Assembly: GCA_009786535.1 (NCBI GenBank)
Contig: WQRX01000004.1
Span: 56,787-120,786 of the forward strand
Reading direction: 5' to 3'
DNA length: 64,000 bases
DNA from: Defluviitaleaceae bacterium
GTDB taxonomy: Bacteria; Bacillota; Clostridia; Lachnospirales; WQUN01
In this document: piece by piece, positions 26,530 through 35,493 of the stretch
How positions within the stretch are numbered: position 1 is the stretch's first letter
Layout of the letters: each line of letters begins with the position of its first letter
Translations under genes and position numbers: made by a program
The notes under the pieces: generated by a model
The model's input: only the letters and a program-made list of their open reading frames with translations
Told to the model about the DNA's origin: nothing
Database searches by the model: none

Positions 26530-28344
26530 ATGATTACATTAAACGAAAGCCAGCAAATTGCTGCCGCTCACGTAAACGGACCCATGATGGTGCTTGCCGG
26601 ACCCGGCAGCGGAAAAACGGCGGTAATTGTCGCCCGCGCACTGCACATGGTACGCGAGTGCGGTATTAAACCCGAGTCCCTGCTGGTTATTACCTATTCG
26701 CGGGCGGCGGCGCAGGAGATGAAGCGCCGCTTTGCGCTGGCATTTGAAGGCGATACGATACCCGCTGTTACGTTTGGCACGTTTCATTCCGTTTTCTTCC
26801 GCATATTAAATGCGCAATGCGAAATTGCGGCAGAGGGCGAGCGCCGTAACGTGGTGCGTGCCTTCCTGGCGGAGTTGGATTATGAAGCAGATGAAGAGCT
26901 GCTTTCTGCTTTGCTTACCGAAATGTCGCTGATGCGTAACGAATTGCACGACCGCGAATATTACCATGCGACCTCTGTCGGCGATAATGACTTCCGCCGT
27001 GTTTTTGATAATTACGAAGCTTATAAGGCGGAAAAAAATAAAATCGACTTCGACGATATGCTGTGCCGCGCATATGAACTGCTTTTGGAAGATAAAACCG
27101 TGCTAAACAGGTGGCGCAAACGCTATACATATATTATGATTGACGAGTTCCAAGACATTAACCGCGTGCAGTACGAGTCGGTAAAGCTGCTTGCCGCGCC
27201 GTTAAACAATTTGTTTATCGTGGGGGACGATGACCAAAGCATTTACCGCTTCCGCGGTTCGCGACCGGAATTTTTGCTGCATTTCCCGCAGGATTTCCCG
27301 GAAACGCAGCAGGTGACGCTGGCGGTGAACTACCGCTCTACCAACGCGATTATTGCCTTTGCGAATGCGATTGTCGTTGAAAATAAGCAGCGCTACGCCA
27401 AAGAAATTAGGGGTACAGGTCAAGCGGGTGTAACGCCCGTATTGCTAAAAGCCGAAGACCCAAACGATGAAGCCTTCCGCATTGGTGAGCGCATACGCGA
27501 AATGCTTAAAAACGGCACAAACCCCGACGAAATTGCCGTCGCCTTTCGCCTAAACATGCAAGCCCGCGCCTTTGCGGACGCATTTTTGCACCTTAACATT
27601 CCTTACCGCACGCGGGACGAAATGCCCGTGTTGTACGAACATTGGGTGGCGGAAGATATTTTTGCCTACCTGCGGCTAAGTCTTGTAAAAGCGCACGCGG
27701 AATATAACCCCGATGCGGTGCGCGTGGTAAATAAACCGTACCGATATATTGGCAAGGCGTTCTTGGAAGGGGCACAGCGCCGCGGGGTATGTATTTTTAG
27801 TGCCTACGTGCGGGATAAATCTTTGCACGTTGCGCAAAAAACGCGCATAGAGGAGCTGCTAACGCACATAAAAACGCTGCGTGGCAAAAATACGGCAGAT
27901 ATGATACGCTATATTCGGCGCAGCATAGGATATAATACTCATATACTTGACCATTGCGAATTCCGCAAGTTGGATACAAGCGGGCTAAACGAGATTTTAA
28001 ATGAATTACAGGAGGCGGCAAAAGCACACCCGCGGTGTGAGGATTTTCTCGCCCATGCGGCGGGGCGTATTGCCGCAAAACAGGACGGCGCGCCTACAGG
28101 TCCATGTGTTACACTTACTACACTACACAGCGCAAAAGGGCTGGAATTTGAAAAAGTATTTATCACAGGCGTAATTGAGGATATAATCCCCCATATACGA
28201 AGCAAGACGGCGGCAGAAATTGAGGAGGAGCGCCGATTACTATATGTGGGTATTACCCGCGCAAAGCACGAACTCTTTCTTTCTGTGGTAAAATCACGGT
28301 ATGATAAGCCTGCGGTGGTTTCGCGGTTTATCAAAAATTTTTGA
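26530..28344 (+). CDS. UvrD/Rep-family ATP-dependent DNA helicase
   Basis: 604 residues, SF1A helicase. Motif I is GPGSGKT near residue 25, motif II IDEFQD, motif III GDDDQSIYRFRGS, motif IV VNYRSTN, motif V TLHSAKGLEFEKVFI, motif VI EEERRLLYVGITRAK. It is shorter than PcrA/UvrD (about 720) and ends right after motif VI, so it lacks the C-terminal extension. A second, full-length PcrA is at 55388-57589. I prefer the ATG at 26530 over the one at 26524 because of the promoter position. No ribosome-binding site is seen before either. It begins a plus-strand run of genes up to 32282. Confidence 0.88.
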   Translation: MITLNESQQIAAAHVNGPMMVLAGPGSGKTAVIVARALHMVRECGIKPESLLVITYSRAAAQEMKRRFALAFEGDTIPAVTFGTFHSVFFRILNAQCEIAAEGERRNVVRAFLAELDYEADEELLSALLTEMSLMRNELHDREYYHATSVGDNDFRRVFDNYEAYKAEKNKIDFDDMLCRAYELLLEDKTVLNRWRKRYTYIMIDEFQDINRVQYESVKLLAAPLNNLFIVGDDDQSIYRFRGSRPEFLLHFPQDFPETQQVTLAVNYRSTNAIIAFANAIVVENKQRYAKEIRGTGQAGVTPVLLKAEDPNDEAFRIGERIREMLKNGTNPDEIAVAFRLNMQARAFADAFLHLNIPYRTRDEMPVLYEHWVAEDIFAYLRLSLVKAHAEYNPDAVRVVNKPYRYIGKAFLEGAQRRGVCIFSAYVRDKSLHVAQKTRIEELLTHIKTLRGKNTADMIRYIRRSIGYNTHILDHCEFRKLDTSGLNEILNELQEAAKAHPRCEDFLAHAAGRIAAKQDGAPTGPCVTLTTLHSAKGLEFEKVFITGVIEDIIPHIRSKTAAEIEEERRLLYVGITRAKHELFLSVVKSRYDKPAVVSRFIKNF

Positions 28345-28364
28345 TATATCGGAGGTTATAAAAA

Positions 28365-28469
28365 ATGAAAAAATTCTTTCGCAAGCATAAGCAAAAAATT
28401 GTAGCGGGTATTGCAATTTTGGTTGCCGCGGTAATGGTATTTGGCTCGGTGGCTATGTTTTTTGTATAG
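28365..28469 (+). CDS. 34-residue single-TM basic peptide
   Basis: ATG at 28365 follows a strong GGAGG with a nine-base spacer. The peptide begins MKKFFRKHKQK, then one hydrophobic helix (IVAGIAILVAAVMVFGSVAM) and ends FFV. Such short basic-then-hydrophobic peptides precede membrane-protein genes in many Clostridia. It lies between the helicase gene and the 667-residue membrane protein, 20 and 14 bases from each. Function unknown, but the site and composition make translation likely. Confidence 0.6.
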   Translation: MKKFFRKHKQKIVAGIAILVAAVMVFGSVAMFFV

Positions 28470-28483
28470 GGGGCGCGTAATTA

Positions 28484-30487
28484 ATGGACGAATTTGACGA
28501 AATGATGCAGTCGTTGGGCATGGGTTCGGACGAGGACGAGCCTGCGCCGCCGCCGCTTGAGGAAACCGACAGCGGCGATGATTTTGACATGAGCGGTTTA
28601 GAAGGGTTGGACGAGCTTGAAGCCTTGTTAGGCGCAGGCGGCGGCGATGATACAACCGCCGAGCCTACACCCTTTGGTACAGGGGACGACCTGGACGCAC
28701 AGCTTGCCGCCGCCCTGGCACAAGACCAAGAAGCCGTGGACGATTTTGAAGCGCTGGACATGGCGCCCAAGGTAAGTTCCCGCTCGGTATATGACGGGGG
28801 CAGTATTTTAGACGACGACGTACCCGCGCTCATTTACTCCAAGGACGACGGTAAAACCGGCGGCAAGAAGAAGCGAGGCAAGCTTTTTGCGGGGCTTACC
28901 GTGCGCAAAATTTTGGTGGCGGGCTTTATTTTATTTTTAATTTTTGTTGGTGGCGGTGCGGCGGCCGTTGTGGTTGCACACGCCGTAGCGCAGGAGCGCT
29001 TGGTTGTTGACGCCATGTCGCACTTTACGCCCATCGAAATCCCCCAAAACGTGGCGAATAATGCCAACTTTATACCCATACACGAGCGGCTTGTTTTAAG
29101 CTGCCAGTCCTTTACCTTTTCGCGTATGTCGGCGGGATATTTGGCTACGTATGTGTATTTTGATGAAGTTTTTGACCCGGAAGATTACATTATTCTGCTG
29201 TACGACCAGCGGCGGCGTTTATTTGTGCGCCAGCAATTTGACCTGCAGCCGGACCCACTGCTGGGTACAATTTTACGGTTTGACCCGATTATCCCTGGGG
29301 TGCGCTTTCTTACACTGCATATCCAAAATAAGCAGACACGTGAATATGGGGCGTTTAACTTCCGTTTAATGGGGCAAATGACCTTTGGGGCGCCTGTTTT
29401 TCTAAACCATCCCTTGGCGTTGGTGGAAGGTGGCGACCCCAACAGCGGCATACGCATTAGCAATGCCGCGTTTAGCAATATTGATTCGTCCATATACTTT
29501 AGCTTTGGGGGCGAGTTTGAAGGGGTGGGCTTGCGCAAGCGCGGCGAATCGAATGACACGATGGTTCTCCTTCGCGATAATTTTGGCGGAGCCACGGTAT
29601 TTACCGAGCAATATGCCATTGCGTTTTTTGAAGACAGCGATGCATGGGTAGGGCGCGCTACCTTCGGACCGCTGCTTTCCTTGCACTCGTATGTGGACAT
29701 TGTTTTCCGCGATTTGTATTATGTGTATGAATACCCGCCTGTGGACATTCCTTTGCGCCATTTAAGTGGGCGCAACCAGGATTATCCCCATTCTATGTAC
29801 ATTGGACCGTTTATTTTAAACTTGGAGGCCATGGCACAGCAGGGGCATCTTTTGGTGCTTGTGCTGCATGGAACGGACACAAACGGACAGCGCCTTCCCA
29901 CCCATGTAGAGGCGAGTTTGCATATAGATTTAGGGCGAGGGGAATATATATTACTACCCACCCAGCAGGTAAATGTTTCTCCCCGCGGGACGGATGTCGT
30001 TTTCGACCTTATGCCGTACATTGCGCAATTACGGGACGTGCATATTGACCGTTATACATTAGTTTTACGCACGGCGGAATTTGGCGTGCCCGAGGTGAGC
30101 GTTTCGCTTAACCTTGCAAATGCGGCACAGCAGCCCGGCACGCGCAGGGAAAATGTAATTCTTTCCATAGAATCGGCATTTATGTCGCGCCTTGCGTATA
30201 TGTCTAACGAAATTGCGCTGCATTCCATTATTGGATTTGCGCCCGAATTACTGCACGATGCAGAGGTAATGCGCCCCTTTGCACAGCGTAATGTAAACGA
30301 GCGCCCCATGTACAATGTAACTTTGGTTGCGGGCGATTTTATAGACAATTATACCTTCCTTGCTGTGGTGGAAAGCGAGTGGGCAAAAGACCTGGGCACG
30401 GATACGCAGTTTTTGCGTACCATGCACCGCGTAATTGCCCGCAGCAGCGAAGGGATTTGGTCCATTGTCAGCGATACACGCTTTTGA
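28484..30487 (+). CDS. Large single-TM protein with acidic cytoplasmic arm
   Basis: 667 residues. Residues 1-125 are very acidic and Gly-rich (DDFDMSGLEGLDELEALLGA), followed by a Lys/Arg stretch (KKKRGKLFAGL) and one TM helix at about 143-167. The remaining 500 residues lie outside and seem beta-rich, but no family is recognised. ATG follows AGGGGG. Its 3' end overlaps the start of the YhhN-like gene. Its placement after the 34-residue peptide suggests the two act together at the membrane. Confidence 0.6.
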   Translation: MDEFDEMMQSLGMGSDEDEPAPPPLEETDSGDDFDMSGLEGLDELEALLGAGGGDDTTAEPTPFGTGDDLDAQLAAALAQDQEAVDDFEALDMAPKVSSRSVYDGGSILDDDVPALIYSKDDGKTGGKKKRGKLFAGLTVRKILVAGFILFLIFVGGGAAAVVVAHAVAQERLVVDAMSHFTPIEIPQNVANNANFIPIHERLVLSCQSFTFSRMSAGYLATYVYFDEVFDPEDYIILLYDQRRRLFVRQQFDLQPDPLLGTILRFDPIIPGVRFLTLHIQNKQTREYGAFNFRLMGQMTFGAPVFLNHPLALVEGGDPNSGIRISNAAFSNIDSSIYFSFGGEFEGVGLRKRGESNDTMVLLRDNFGGATVFTEQYAIAFFEDSDAWVGRATFGPLLSLHSYVDIVFRDLYYVYEYPPVDIPLRHLSGRNQDYPHSMYIGPFILNLEAMAQQGHLLVLVLHGTDTNGQRLPTHVEASLHIDLGRGEYILLPTQQVNVSPRGTDVVFDLMPYIAQLRDVHIDRYTLVLRTAEFGVPEVSVSLNLANAAQQPGTRRENVILSIESAFMSRLAYMSNEIALHSIIGFAPELLHDAEVMRPFAQRNVNERPMYNVTLVAGDFIDNYTFLAVVESEWAKDLGTDTQFLRTMHRVIARSSEGIWSIVSDTRF

Positions 30488-31091
30488 GTTAAAGTTTGCC
30501 TTTATTGTCCTTTGTTTTTTGGTTGCTTTGGGGTCATACTTCCGGTGCAAGCACCCGCGTGATTGGGTATTGCTTGTTGGGGGTATGGCCTTTACCGTTG
30601 GCGCAGATTATTTTCTGGTTTTGCACGATATACACATAACGGGGGTTAGCGTGTTTTGGTTTGCGCATATCTTCTATGCCGCGCGGGCGGTAAATAGTGG
30701 TATAACAAGCTATACGGGGCGTGCTTCCTTTCGGCAGGGGTTTTGTTATGTTGTTATCATCTGTGCCCTTGGGGCGCGGTTTGTAACGGGTTTGGGTAAT
30801 GTGCTTATCCCTGTTGTTGTGTATGCTTGTTTATTTGGTGCAAGTATTTTTTTAAATTTTTATTACAGACGTACACTGCACAATGCGCCCTTGGTCTTGG
30901 CGGGACTTGTTCTATTTGTCTTATGCGACATATGTGTTATGCTGTTTAATATACCTCGGTATTTTGACGTGCTGGAAAATTTTATGCGCTTGCTTCCGCT
31001 TATTTGGGTATTTTATCTGCCTGCGCAGGCGTTACTTGCGGTAAGCGCAATAGACTTTAAAAGGGGATTTTTACATGATAGACGGATTTAA
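30465..31091 (+). CDS. YhhN/TMEM86-like integral membrane protein
   Basis: 208 residues, about seven to eight TM helices. Motifs VGGMAFTVGADYFLVLHD, VFWFAHIFYAARA and VLFVLCDICVMLFN resemble YhhN-family membrane hydrolases (lysoplasmalogenase-like), with the paired acidic residues in helices two and six. Its start lies inside the previous gene; I favour the TTG at 30465 after GAAGGGA, though a TTG at 30435 is also in frame. Enzyme activity is inferred; the family assignment is tentative. It overlaps the DUF1836 gene by 17 bases. Confidence 0.55.
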   Translation: MSAIHAFELKFAFIVLCFLVALGSYFRCKHPRDWVLLVGGMAFTVGADYFLVLHDIHITGVSVFWFAHIFYAARAVNSGITSYTGRASFRQGFCYVVIICALGARFVTGLGNVLIPVVVYACLFGASIFLNFYYRRTLHNAPLVLAGLVLFVLCDICVMLFNIPRYFDVLENFMRLLPLIWVFYLPAQALLAVSAIDFKRGFLHDRRI

Positions 31092-31515
31092 TGACCCGCT
31101 GGTGGATATTCACCATTACAGCCCTACGTTAAATATTGCACAGCTGCTTACTTTTAGCGAACGCAAGGGCTTGGGTATTACGCGGGCAATGGTGCAAAAT
31201 TATATACGCGACGGGTTGCTTCCGCCGCCTAAGGGGCGCATTTACACGCGCAAGCACCTTGCGGCGTTGGTGATGATACAGCAGTTAAAAGCGGTCTACG
31301 ACATGCCTACGATTAAAGCCGTACTTGTGCCCTATATGGATGGCGAAGGGCTTCCGTTGGAAACCTACGCACGGTTAACGGCACTGCGCGAAGTTGCGCA
31401 AGATAAATGGGCAGAAGCGGTTGCCCCTACATTTGCGGGGGAAAGTGCAGGGCAGCTGGCAGAAATGGCTTGGGTAGCGGGGTACGCCGCCTTTACAGCG
31501 GGCGGGGCACAATGA
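31075..31515 (+). CDS. DUF1836-family MerR-like regulator
   Basis: 146 residues. The block ITRAMVQNYIRDGLLPPPKG with the following RIYTRKHLAALVMIQQLK is the DUF1836 signature, a winged-helix domain like MerR. It lacks an obvious ligand-binding domain. ATG follows AAAGGGGA inside the preceding gene. Its stop overlaps the nucleotidyltransferase start (ATGA). Targets unknown. Confidence 0.8.
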   Translation: MIDGFNDPLVDIHHYSPTLNIAQLLTFSERKGLGITRAMVQNYIRDGLLPPPKGRIYTRKHLAALVMIQQLKAVYDMPTIKAVLVPYMDGEGLPLETYARLTALREVAQDKWAEAVAPTFAGESAGQLAEMAWVAGYAAFTAGGAQ

Positions 31516-32282
31516 GCGCGTGGGAAAAGAAGCTGCAAGCCTTTCTCGCTACGTTTGCCCATGCGAAGGATATGGCGGGCGTGCTGGTGTGCGGGAGTTA
31601 CATAACGGGTAACCCTACCGCGCATTCGGATTTGGATGTACATATCCTCTTAGATAATGCCGTTACCTACCGCGAACGCGGGAATAAAATTGTTGACGGG
31701 TTGCTTATCGAATATTTTGCCAACCCGTACAAGCAAATTTTGCGCTACTTTAAAGAAGATTTGCAAGAAAAAAGCCTAATGTGCCAAACACAGTTTGCAA
31801 CGGGCAAAATTTTGCTTGATAAAACGGGAGAAGTGCAAACGCTAAAGGATAAAGCGCGGGAAATGATTGCGGAATTTTACGCATCGCGTTGCAGTGATTT
31901 ACAAATATCTGCGCTGAGTAAATATTTTTTGTGGGACATGCGCGACGACTTGCAGGACGCTTATGAAAACAGGCGGGCAGATTTTGACTTCCTTTACTTT
32001 ACGCGATTGCAAAGTTTGCTTAAAATATACATGAACGGCATAAATTTGCCCTACGAAAGCAAGGCAATTTTGGGTAATATCGTTGACCCCAACCTGCGGG
32101 AAAAATACCTGCTGCGCGAATTGCCCGATGAAAATACAGCGCAATTAATTGCCCGCGCACTCACCGCCGAAAGTAAAGCCGAAAAATTAGCCGTTTATGA
32201 ACAACTCACTGCCCAAATATTAACGCAAGCGGGCGGGTTTGATATTGATGGGTTTGCGCTATATTCGGGGGTAGATGGCTAG
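31512..32282 (+). CDS. Nucleotidyltransferase-domain protein
   Basis: 256 residues. The N-terminus has the Pol-beta-like nucleotidyltransferase motif GSYITGNPTAHSDLDVHILL (G-S-x-G plus D-x-D), with an acidic third residue likely near IEYF. The rest is helical, like aminoglycoside nucleotidyltransferases or MNT-type toxins. ATG at 31512 overlaps the DUF1836 stop. The substrate is not predictable. The last 77 bases overlap, tail to tail, the S66 peptidase gene on the other strand. Confidence 0.75.
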   Translation: MSAWEKKLQAFLATFAHAKDMAGVLVCGSYITGNPTAHSDLDVHILLDNAVTYRERGNKIVDGLLIEYFANPYKQILRYFKEDLQEKSLMCQTQFATGKILLDKTGEVQTLKDKAREMIAEFYASRCSDLQISALSKYFLWDMRDDLQDAYENRRADFDFLYFTRLQSLLKIYMNGINLPYESKAILGNIVDPNLREKYLLRELPDENTAQLIARALTAESKAEKLAVYEQLTAQILTQAGGFDIDGFALYSGVDG

Positions 32283-33129
32283 CTGCAATTTCCACCACGG
32301 CGCCAAGCGGAAGCGTTGTATTGGGCGAGGTATGCCCGCAGGGAATGCCTGTGACTATAGGAATTTCCAGCGGAAGCAGGATATCCTGTATCGTTTGCGA
32401 GAGTTCTTCAATTGAATAGGGCGAAAAATCGCCAAGCAGAATGGCTTTTGCGCGGGTAAATTTACCCGCGTATTTTAGTTGCAGCAGCAGGCGGTCAATT
32501 TTGTACGGCTCCTCGTTAATTTCTTCAAGAAACAGGATTTTACCCGCTGTGTCAATTTCATAGGGTGTGCCGAGGGATGATGCGATAAGCGTAAGGTTGC
32601 CGCCCGTGAGGGGCGCGGAAAGGTTGGAGCGGTTAAAGTTGCGGGGCGCTGCCCCACACCCTTTTGTGAATAGGGTGTCTTTGAACCATTGTAGGCTTTG
32701 GGGGTTTACTTCCTCCCCGCCGAAGTCGGGGATAGGCATTGGCGCGTGGTAGGTGATGAGGTTGCAGCGTTGGTTAAAGGCGATGTGCAGTGCCGTTACA
32801 TCGCTGTAGCCTGCAAAAACCTTGGGGTTATTTTTTATGAGCGTATAATCTATAAACGGCAGTAAGCGCTGTGCGCCATACCCGCCGCGCGCAACAAAAA
32901 TGCCGCGTATCCGCGGCGAAGCAAAGGCATCGTGTAAGTCTTGCAGGCGTAATGCATCGTCTCCTGCGAGGAAGCCCTCGCGGGCGCAGCAGCTTTGCGC
33001 GATATGGCAGCGCAGCCCCATACTTTCCAGCACGCGCACGCCTTTTTCCAGGCGGTATACATCACAGGGACCTGAAGTTGCGATAACCGCCACTTCGTCC
33101 CCGACATGTAGCAGCGGGCGATTAACCAT
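32206..33129 (-). CDS. S66-family LD-carboxypeptidase
   Basis: 307 residues, the MccF/LdcA serine peptidase family that removes the terminal D-Ala from muropeptide tetrapeptides or cleaves microcin-like nucleotides. Nucleophile S109 in GYSDVTAL, E202/E203 in FLEEINEEPYKID and H266 in CGHTSPN form the Ser-Glu-His triad. GNLTLIASSLGTPY is also conserved. No signal peptide, so cytosolic. ATG follows GAAGGGG, 21 bases after the transporter gene, in the riboswitch operon. Residues 156-166 are encoded by a repeat-like hairpin. The C-terminus extends about 25 residues past the usual end. Confidence 0.85.
   Translation of the reverse strand: MVNRPLLHVGDEVAVIATSGPCDVYRLEKGVRVLESMGLRCHIAQSCCAREGFLAGDDALRLQDLHDAFASPRIRGIFVARGGYGAQRLLPFIDYTLIKNNPKVFAGYSDVTALHIAFNQRCNLITYHAPMPIPDFGGEEVNPQSLQWFKDTLFTKGCGAAPRNFNRSNLSAPLTGGNLTLIASSLGTPYEIDTAGKILFLEEINEEPYKIDRLLLQLKYAGKFTRAKAILLGDFSPYSIEELSQTIQDILLPLEIPIVTGIPCGHTSPNTTLPLGAVVEIAASHLPPNIAQTHQYQTRPLALIFGQ
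32650..32692. repeat. Hairpin pair inside the S66 peptidase gene
   Basis: Plus strand shows GGGGC-GCT-GCCCC followed by a CACCCT...AGGGTG hairpin. It encodes residues near KGCGAAPRN, a segment before the conserved GGNLTLIA strand that is normally variable. It resembles the palindrome at 34670-34712. Confidence 0.4.
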
Positions 33130-33150
33130 AAGCGCAACCCCTTCATGGGG

Positions 33151-35493
33151 CTACGCGGTGAGCTTTTTGCGCACCCACAGCGCCCCGATTTCGATTAAAT
33201 ACATCGCCGCAAAAACCACAAGAATAATGGTCGTTAGCCCTGCAAAATCCACCTGTCGTACCGCGCGGGCAATGAGCATTCCCACCCCGCCCGCACCTAC
33301 GATGCCCAGCGATACCGAGTCGGCGATATTTGCCTCTAGGCGTATTGCTATCCACGATACAAATGAAGTAAAAACGGCTGGCAGTAAGCCATGCAGGATT
33401 ATTTGTATCCGCCCCGCGCCTGTGGCGCGCATTGCGTGAATTGCGGCGTATTCCTGCTCTTCGATTGAGCCGATAAACGCCCGCGTTAAATAGCCAACGG
33501 AGGAGAAAACCAGCCCAACCACGGCGGCTGTTGCGCCAAACCCAAGGCTTGCCACTACCATTAAAATAAGCACCAGCGAAGGAATTGCACGGATAAGGCT
33601 TACCGTGCCTTTTATTGCCGCGCCCAGTGGCTTACAGGGGGCAATATTCTCCGCAGCAAGGAAGGCAAGCACCAGCGAAATGGCGCACCCTATCGCAAGG
33701 GCGCACACGCCAATTGCCGCCGACACCAGTAATTGGCGCAATATTTCGGGTAAGGCGGAAGCATTAAATGCCCAAAACCGCGCAAGCACGGCGCCGGCAT
33801 TTTGCATACGCACTATAAACTGCGCAAGATTTATATCCAGTCTATGCGCGGAGAAGAAGAAAAGTGCCGCCGCACCCGCAATACCTGCCCCGCGTAACCA
33901 TGTGCCGTGCGCTTTACTACCGGGTTGCGCCAATTTTTTGCGTAAAAAATTCATCAAAAATTCTGTTGCCAAAACCATCGCCATCAAAATTAAAATTAGC
34001 GCCATCGCCCGCCGAAACCCGCGCAAATCTAAATTTGCCTGTATGAGAAAGCCCAGCCCGCCCGCGCCCACCATGCCCAAAACCGCCGATGCGCGTATGT
34101 TTATTTCAAACGAAAAGAGCGTCCAATTAACCCAAGCCGGTATAAAGGACGGCACAAGCCCGTGGAAAAGTACCTGCCAGTACCCCGCGCCCGCCGCCCG
34201 TAGCGCCTCCAGCCTTGTGGCTGCGATTTCGTCCATGCTTTCGGCATACGACCGTGCCAAGAAACCCAGCGTTGCAAACACCAGCGCCATGATGCCCACC
34301 ATTGCGCCAATGCCAAAAATAAAGACCATCACCGTTGCCCAAACCAGCAGCGGCACGTTCCGCAAAAACGATACAAAGAAACGCACGAGAATGCGTAACG
34401 GTGCAAGCCGATTCATTTCCCGCGACATTAAAAGACCCAATAAAAACGCCGCTAGCGCCGAAATGTACGTACCCACCACGGCAAAAAATAGGGTGTCCGC
34501 CACCCGCGAAAAAATAAGCGCCGAATCGGTTCCAATATACACCCAGTTAGGCGGCAAAAAATTAGCGCGAAAAAACCGCACAAACGCGGGGAACCCCGCG
34601 AAAACGTTGAAAAGATTAACGTTTATATAACGGAAGGAGAGGAATGTCAAAAGAAGAACACATAAGAGCGAAAACCTTGGGGCGCTGCCCCGGGGCAACG
34701 CCCCCACGGTCTTGCATCTAATCCTTTGACCTTGACCTTCCCCGTAAATCTGCGCAATAGCTTCATCGGTTAATTCATCGGCGCTTCCGTTGAATACTAC
34801 CTCTCCGCCGTTCATGCCTATGATACGGGTGGCGTATTTTTTCGCGTATTCCACCTGATGGAGATTTATAATGCACGCGATATTTTTTTGTTGGGCAAAA
34901 TTTTTTAAACAGTCCATTACGGTGTCGGCGGACGCAGGGTCCAGTGACGCGATGGGTTCGTCTGCGAGGAGCAAATCGGGGCGTTGCATGAGGGCGCGGC
35001 AAATGCCCGCGCGTTGTTTTTGCCCGCCTGAAAGGGTGCTTGCGCGCCGGTGTGCCTGCGCGGTTAAGCCTACTTGGGCGAGCAGTTGGTGTGCGTAAGC
35101 CCTGTCCTCGGGGGTGTATGCGTTAAAAAGGCTGCGGTGTAACGGCGTATGCGCCAACCGCCCATGTAATACGTTGGTGAGGACGGGTGTGCGGTCGATG
35201 AGGTTGTGATGCTGGAATATCATGCCGATTTTCGGACGCATTTTTATAGAAAAAGGCGCAAGGTTGAACAAAACCGCACCCGATGTTGGGGCAACCAAGT
35301 GATTGATGCAACGGATAAGCGTGGACTTTCCCGCGCCTGATGGACCTATGACGGCAACCATCTCCCCCGCGTAAACATCAAGATTTACGTCGCTTAACGC
35401 ATAAGTTTTGCCGTCGTAGCTTTTATGTAAGCCGCGCAGTGATAATAACGGCGCGGCGTTTAATTCGGTTTTGCTATTGCTCGGAAAGGTCAA
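33151..35493 (-). CDS. PhnC-PhnE-PhnE fused ABC transporter (ATPase plus two permease domains)
   Basis: 780 residues in one frame. Residues 15-250 are a PhnC-type ATPase: Walker A GPSGAGKST (50-58), signature LSGGQKQR, Walker B LLLADEP. Residues 285-515 are a PhnE-like permease with the coupling motif EALRAAGAGYWQVLFHGLVP and GAGGLGFLIQ. Residues 525-780 are a second permease (IHAMRATGAGRIQIILHGLLP, GAGGVGMLIARA). Between the ATPase and first permease (about 259-275) the frame is supplied by a 43-base palindrome. It overlaps the binding-protein gene by 20 bases. The TPP riboswitch upstream suggests thiamine, HMP or a related pyrimidine or thiazole as substrate rather than phosphonate. Confidence 0.85.
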   Translation of the reverse strand: MTFPSNSKTELNAAPLLSLRGLHKSYDGKTYALSDVNLDVYAGEMVAVIGPSGAGKSTLIRCINHLVAPTSGAVLFNLAPFSIKMRPKIGMIFQHHNLIDRTPVLTNVLHGRLAHTPLHRSLFNAYTPEDRAYAHQLLAQVGLTAQAHRRASTLSGGQKQRAGICRALMQRPDLLLADEPIASLDPASADTVMDCLKNFAQQKNIACIINLHQVEYAKKYATRIIGMNGGEVVFNGSADELTDEAIAQIYGEGQGQRIRCKTVGALPRGSAPRFSLLCVLLLTFLSFRYINVNLFNVFAGFPAFVRFFRANFLPPNWVYIGTDSALIFSRVADTLFFAVVGTYISALAAFLLGLLMSREMNRLAPLRILVRFFVSFLRNVPLLVWATVMVFIFGIGAMVGIMALVFATLGFLARSYAESMDEIAATRLEALRAAGAGYWQVLFHGLVPSFIPAWVNWTLFSFEINIRASAVLGMVGAGGLGFLIQANLDLRGFRRAMALILILMAMVLATEFLMNFLRKKLAQPGSKAHGTWLRGAGIAGAAALFFFSAHRLDINLAQFIVRMQNAGAVLARFWAFNASALPEILRQLLVSAAIGVCALAIGCAISLVLAFLAAENIAPCKPLGAAIKGTVSLIRAIPSLVLILMVVASLGFGATAAVVGLVFSSVGYLTRAFIGSIEEQEYAAIHAMRATGAGRIQIILHGLLPAVFTSFVSWIAIRLEANIADSVSLGIVGAGGVGMLIARAVRQVDFAGLTTIILVVFAAMYLIEIGALWVRKKLTA
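34670..34712. repeat. 43-base palindrome inside the transporter gene
   Basis: Read on the minus strand it begins AAGACCGTGGGGGCG and ends with the imperfect inverse GCGCCCCAAGGTTTT, so the whole is a near-perfect palindrome. Its arms match the ends of the array at 8243-8467. It lies exactly between the ATPase and permease domains and adds about 15 residues in frame. Confidence 0.65.

Noticed and set aside
26530..28344. Second pcrA gene
   Set aside because: It lacks the C-terminal Tudor-like arm and is 130 residues shorter than the true PcrA at 55388-57589, so I call it only a UvrD-like helicase.
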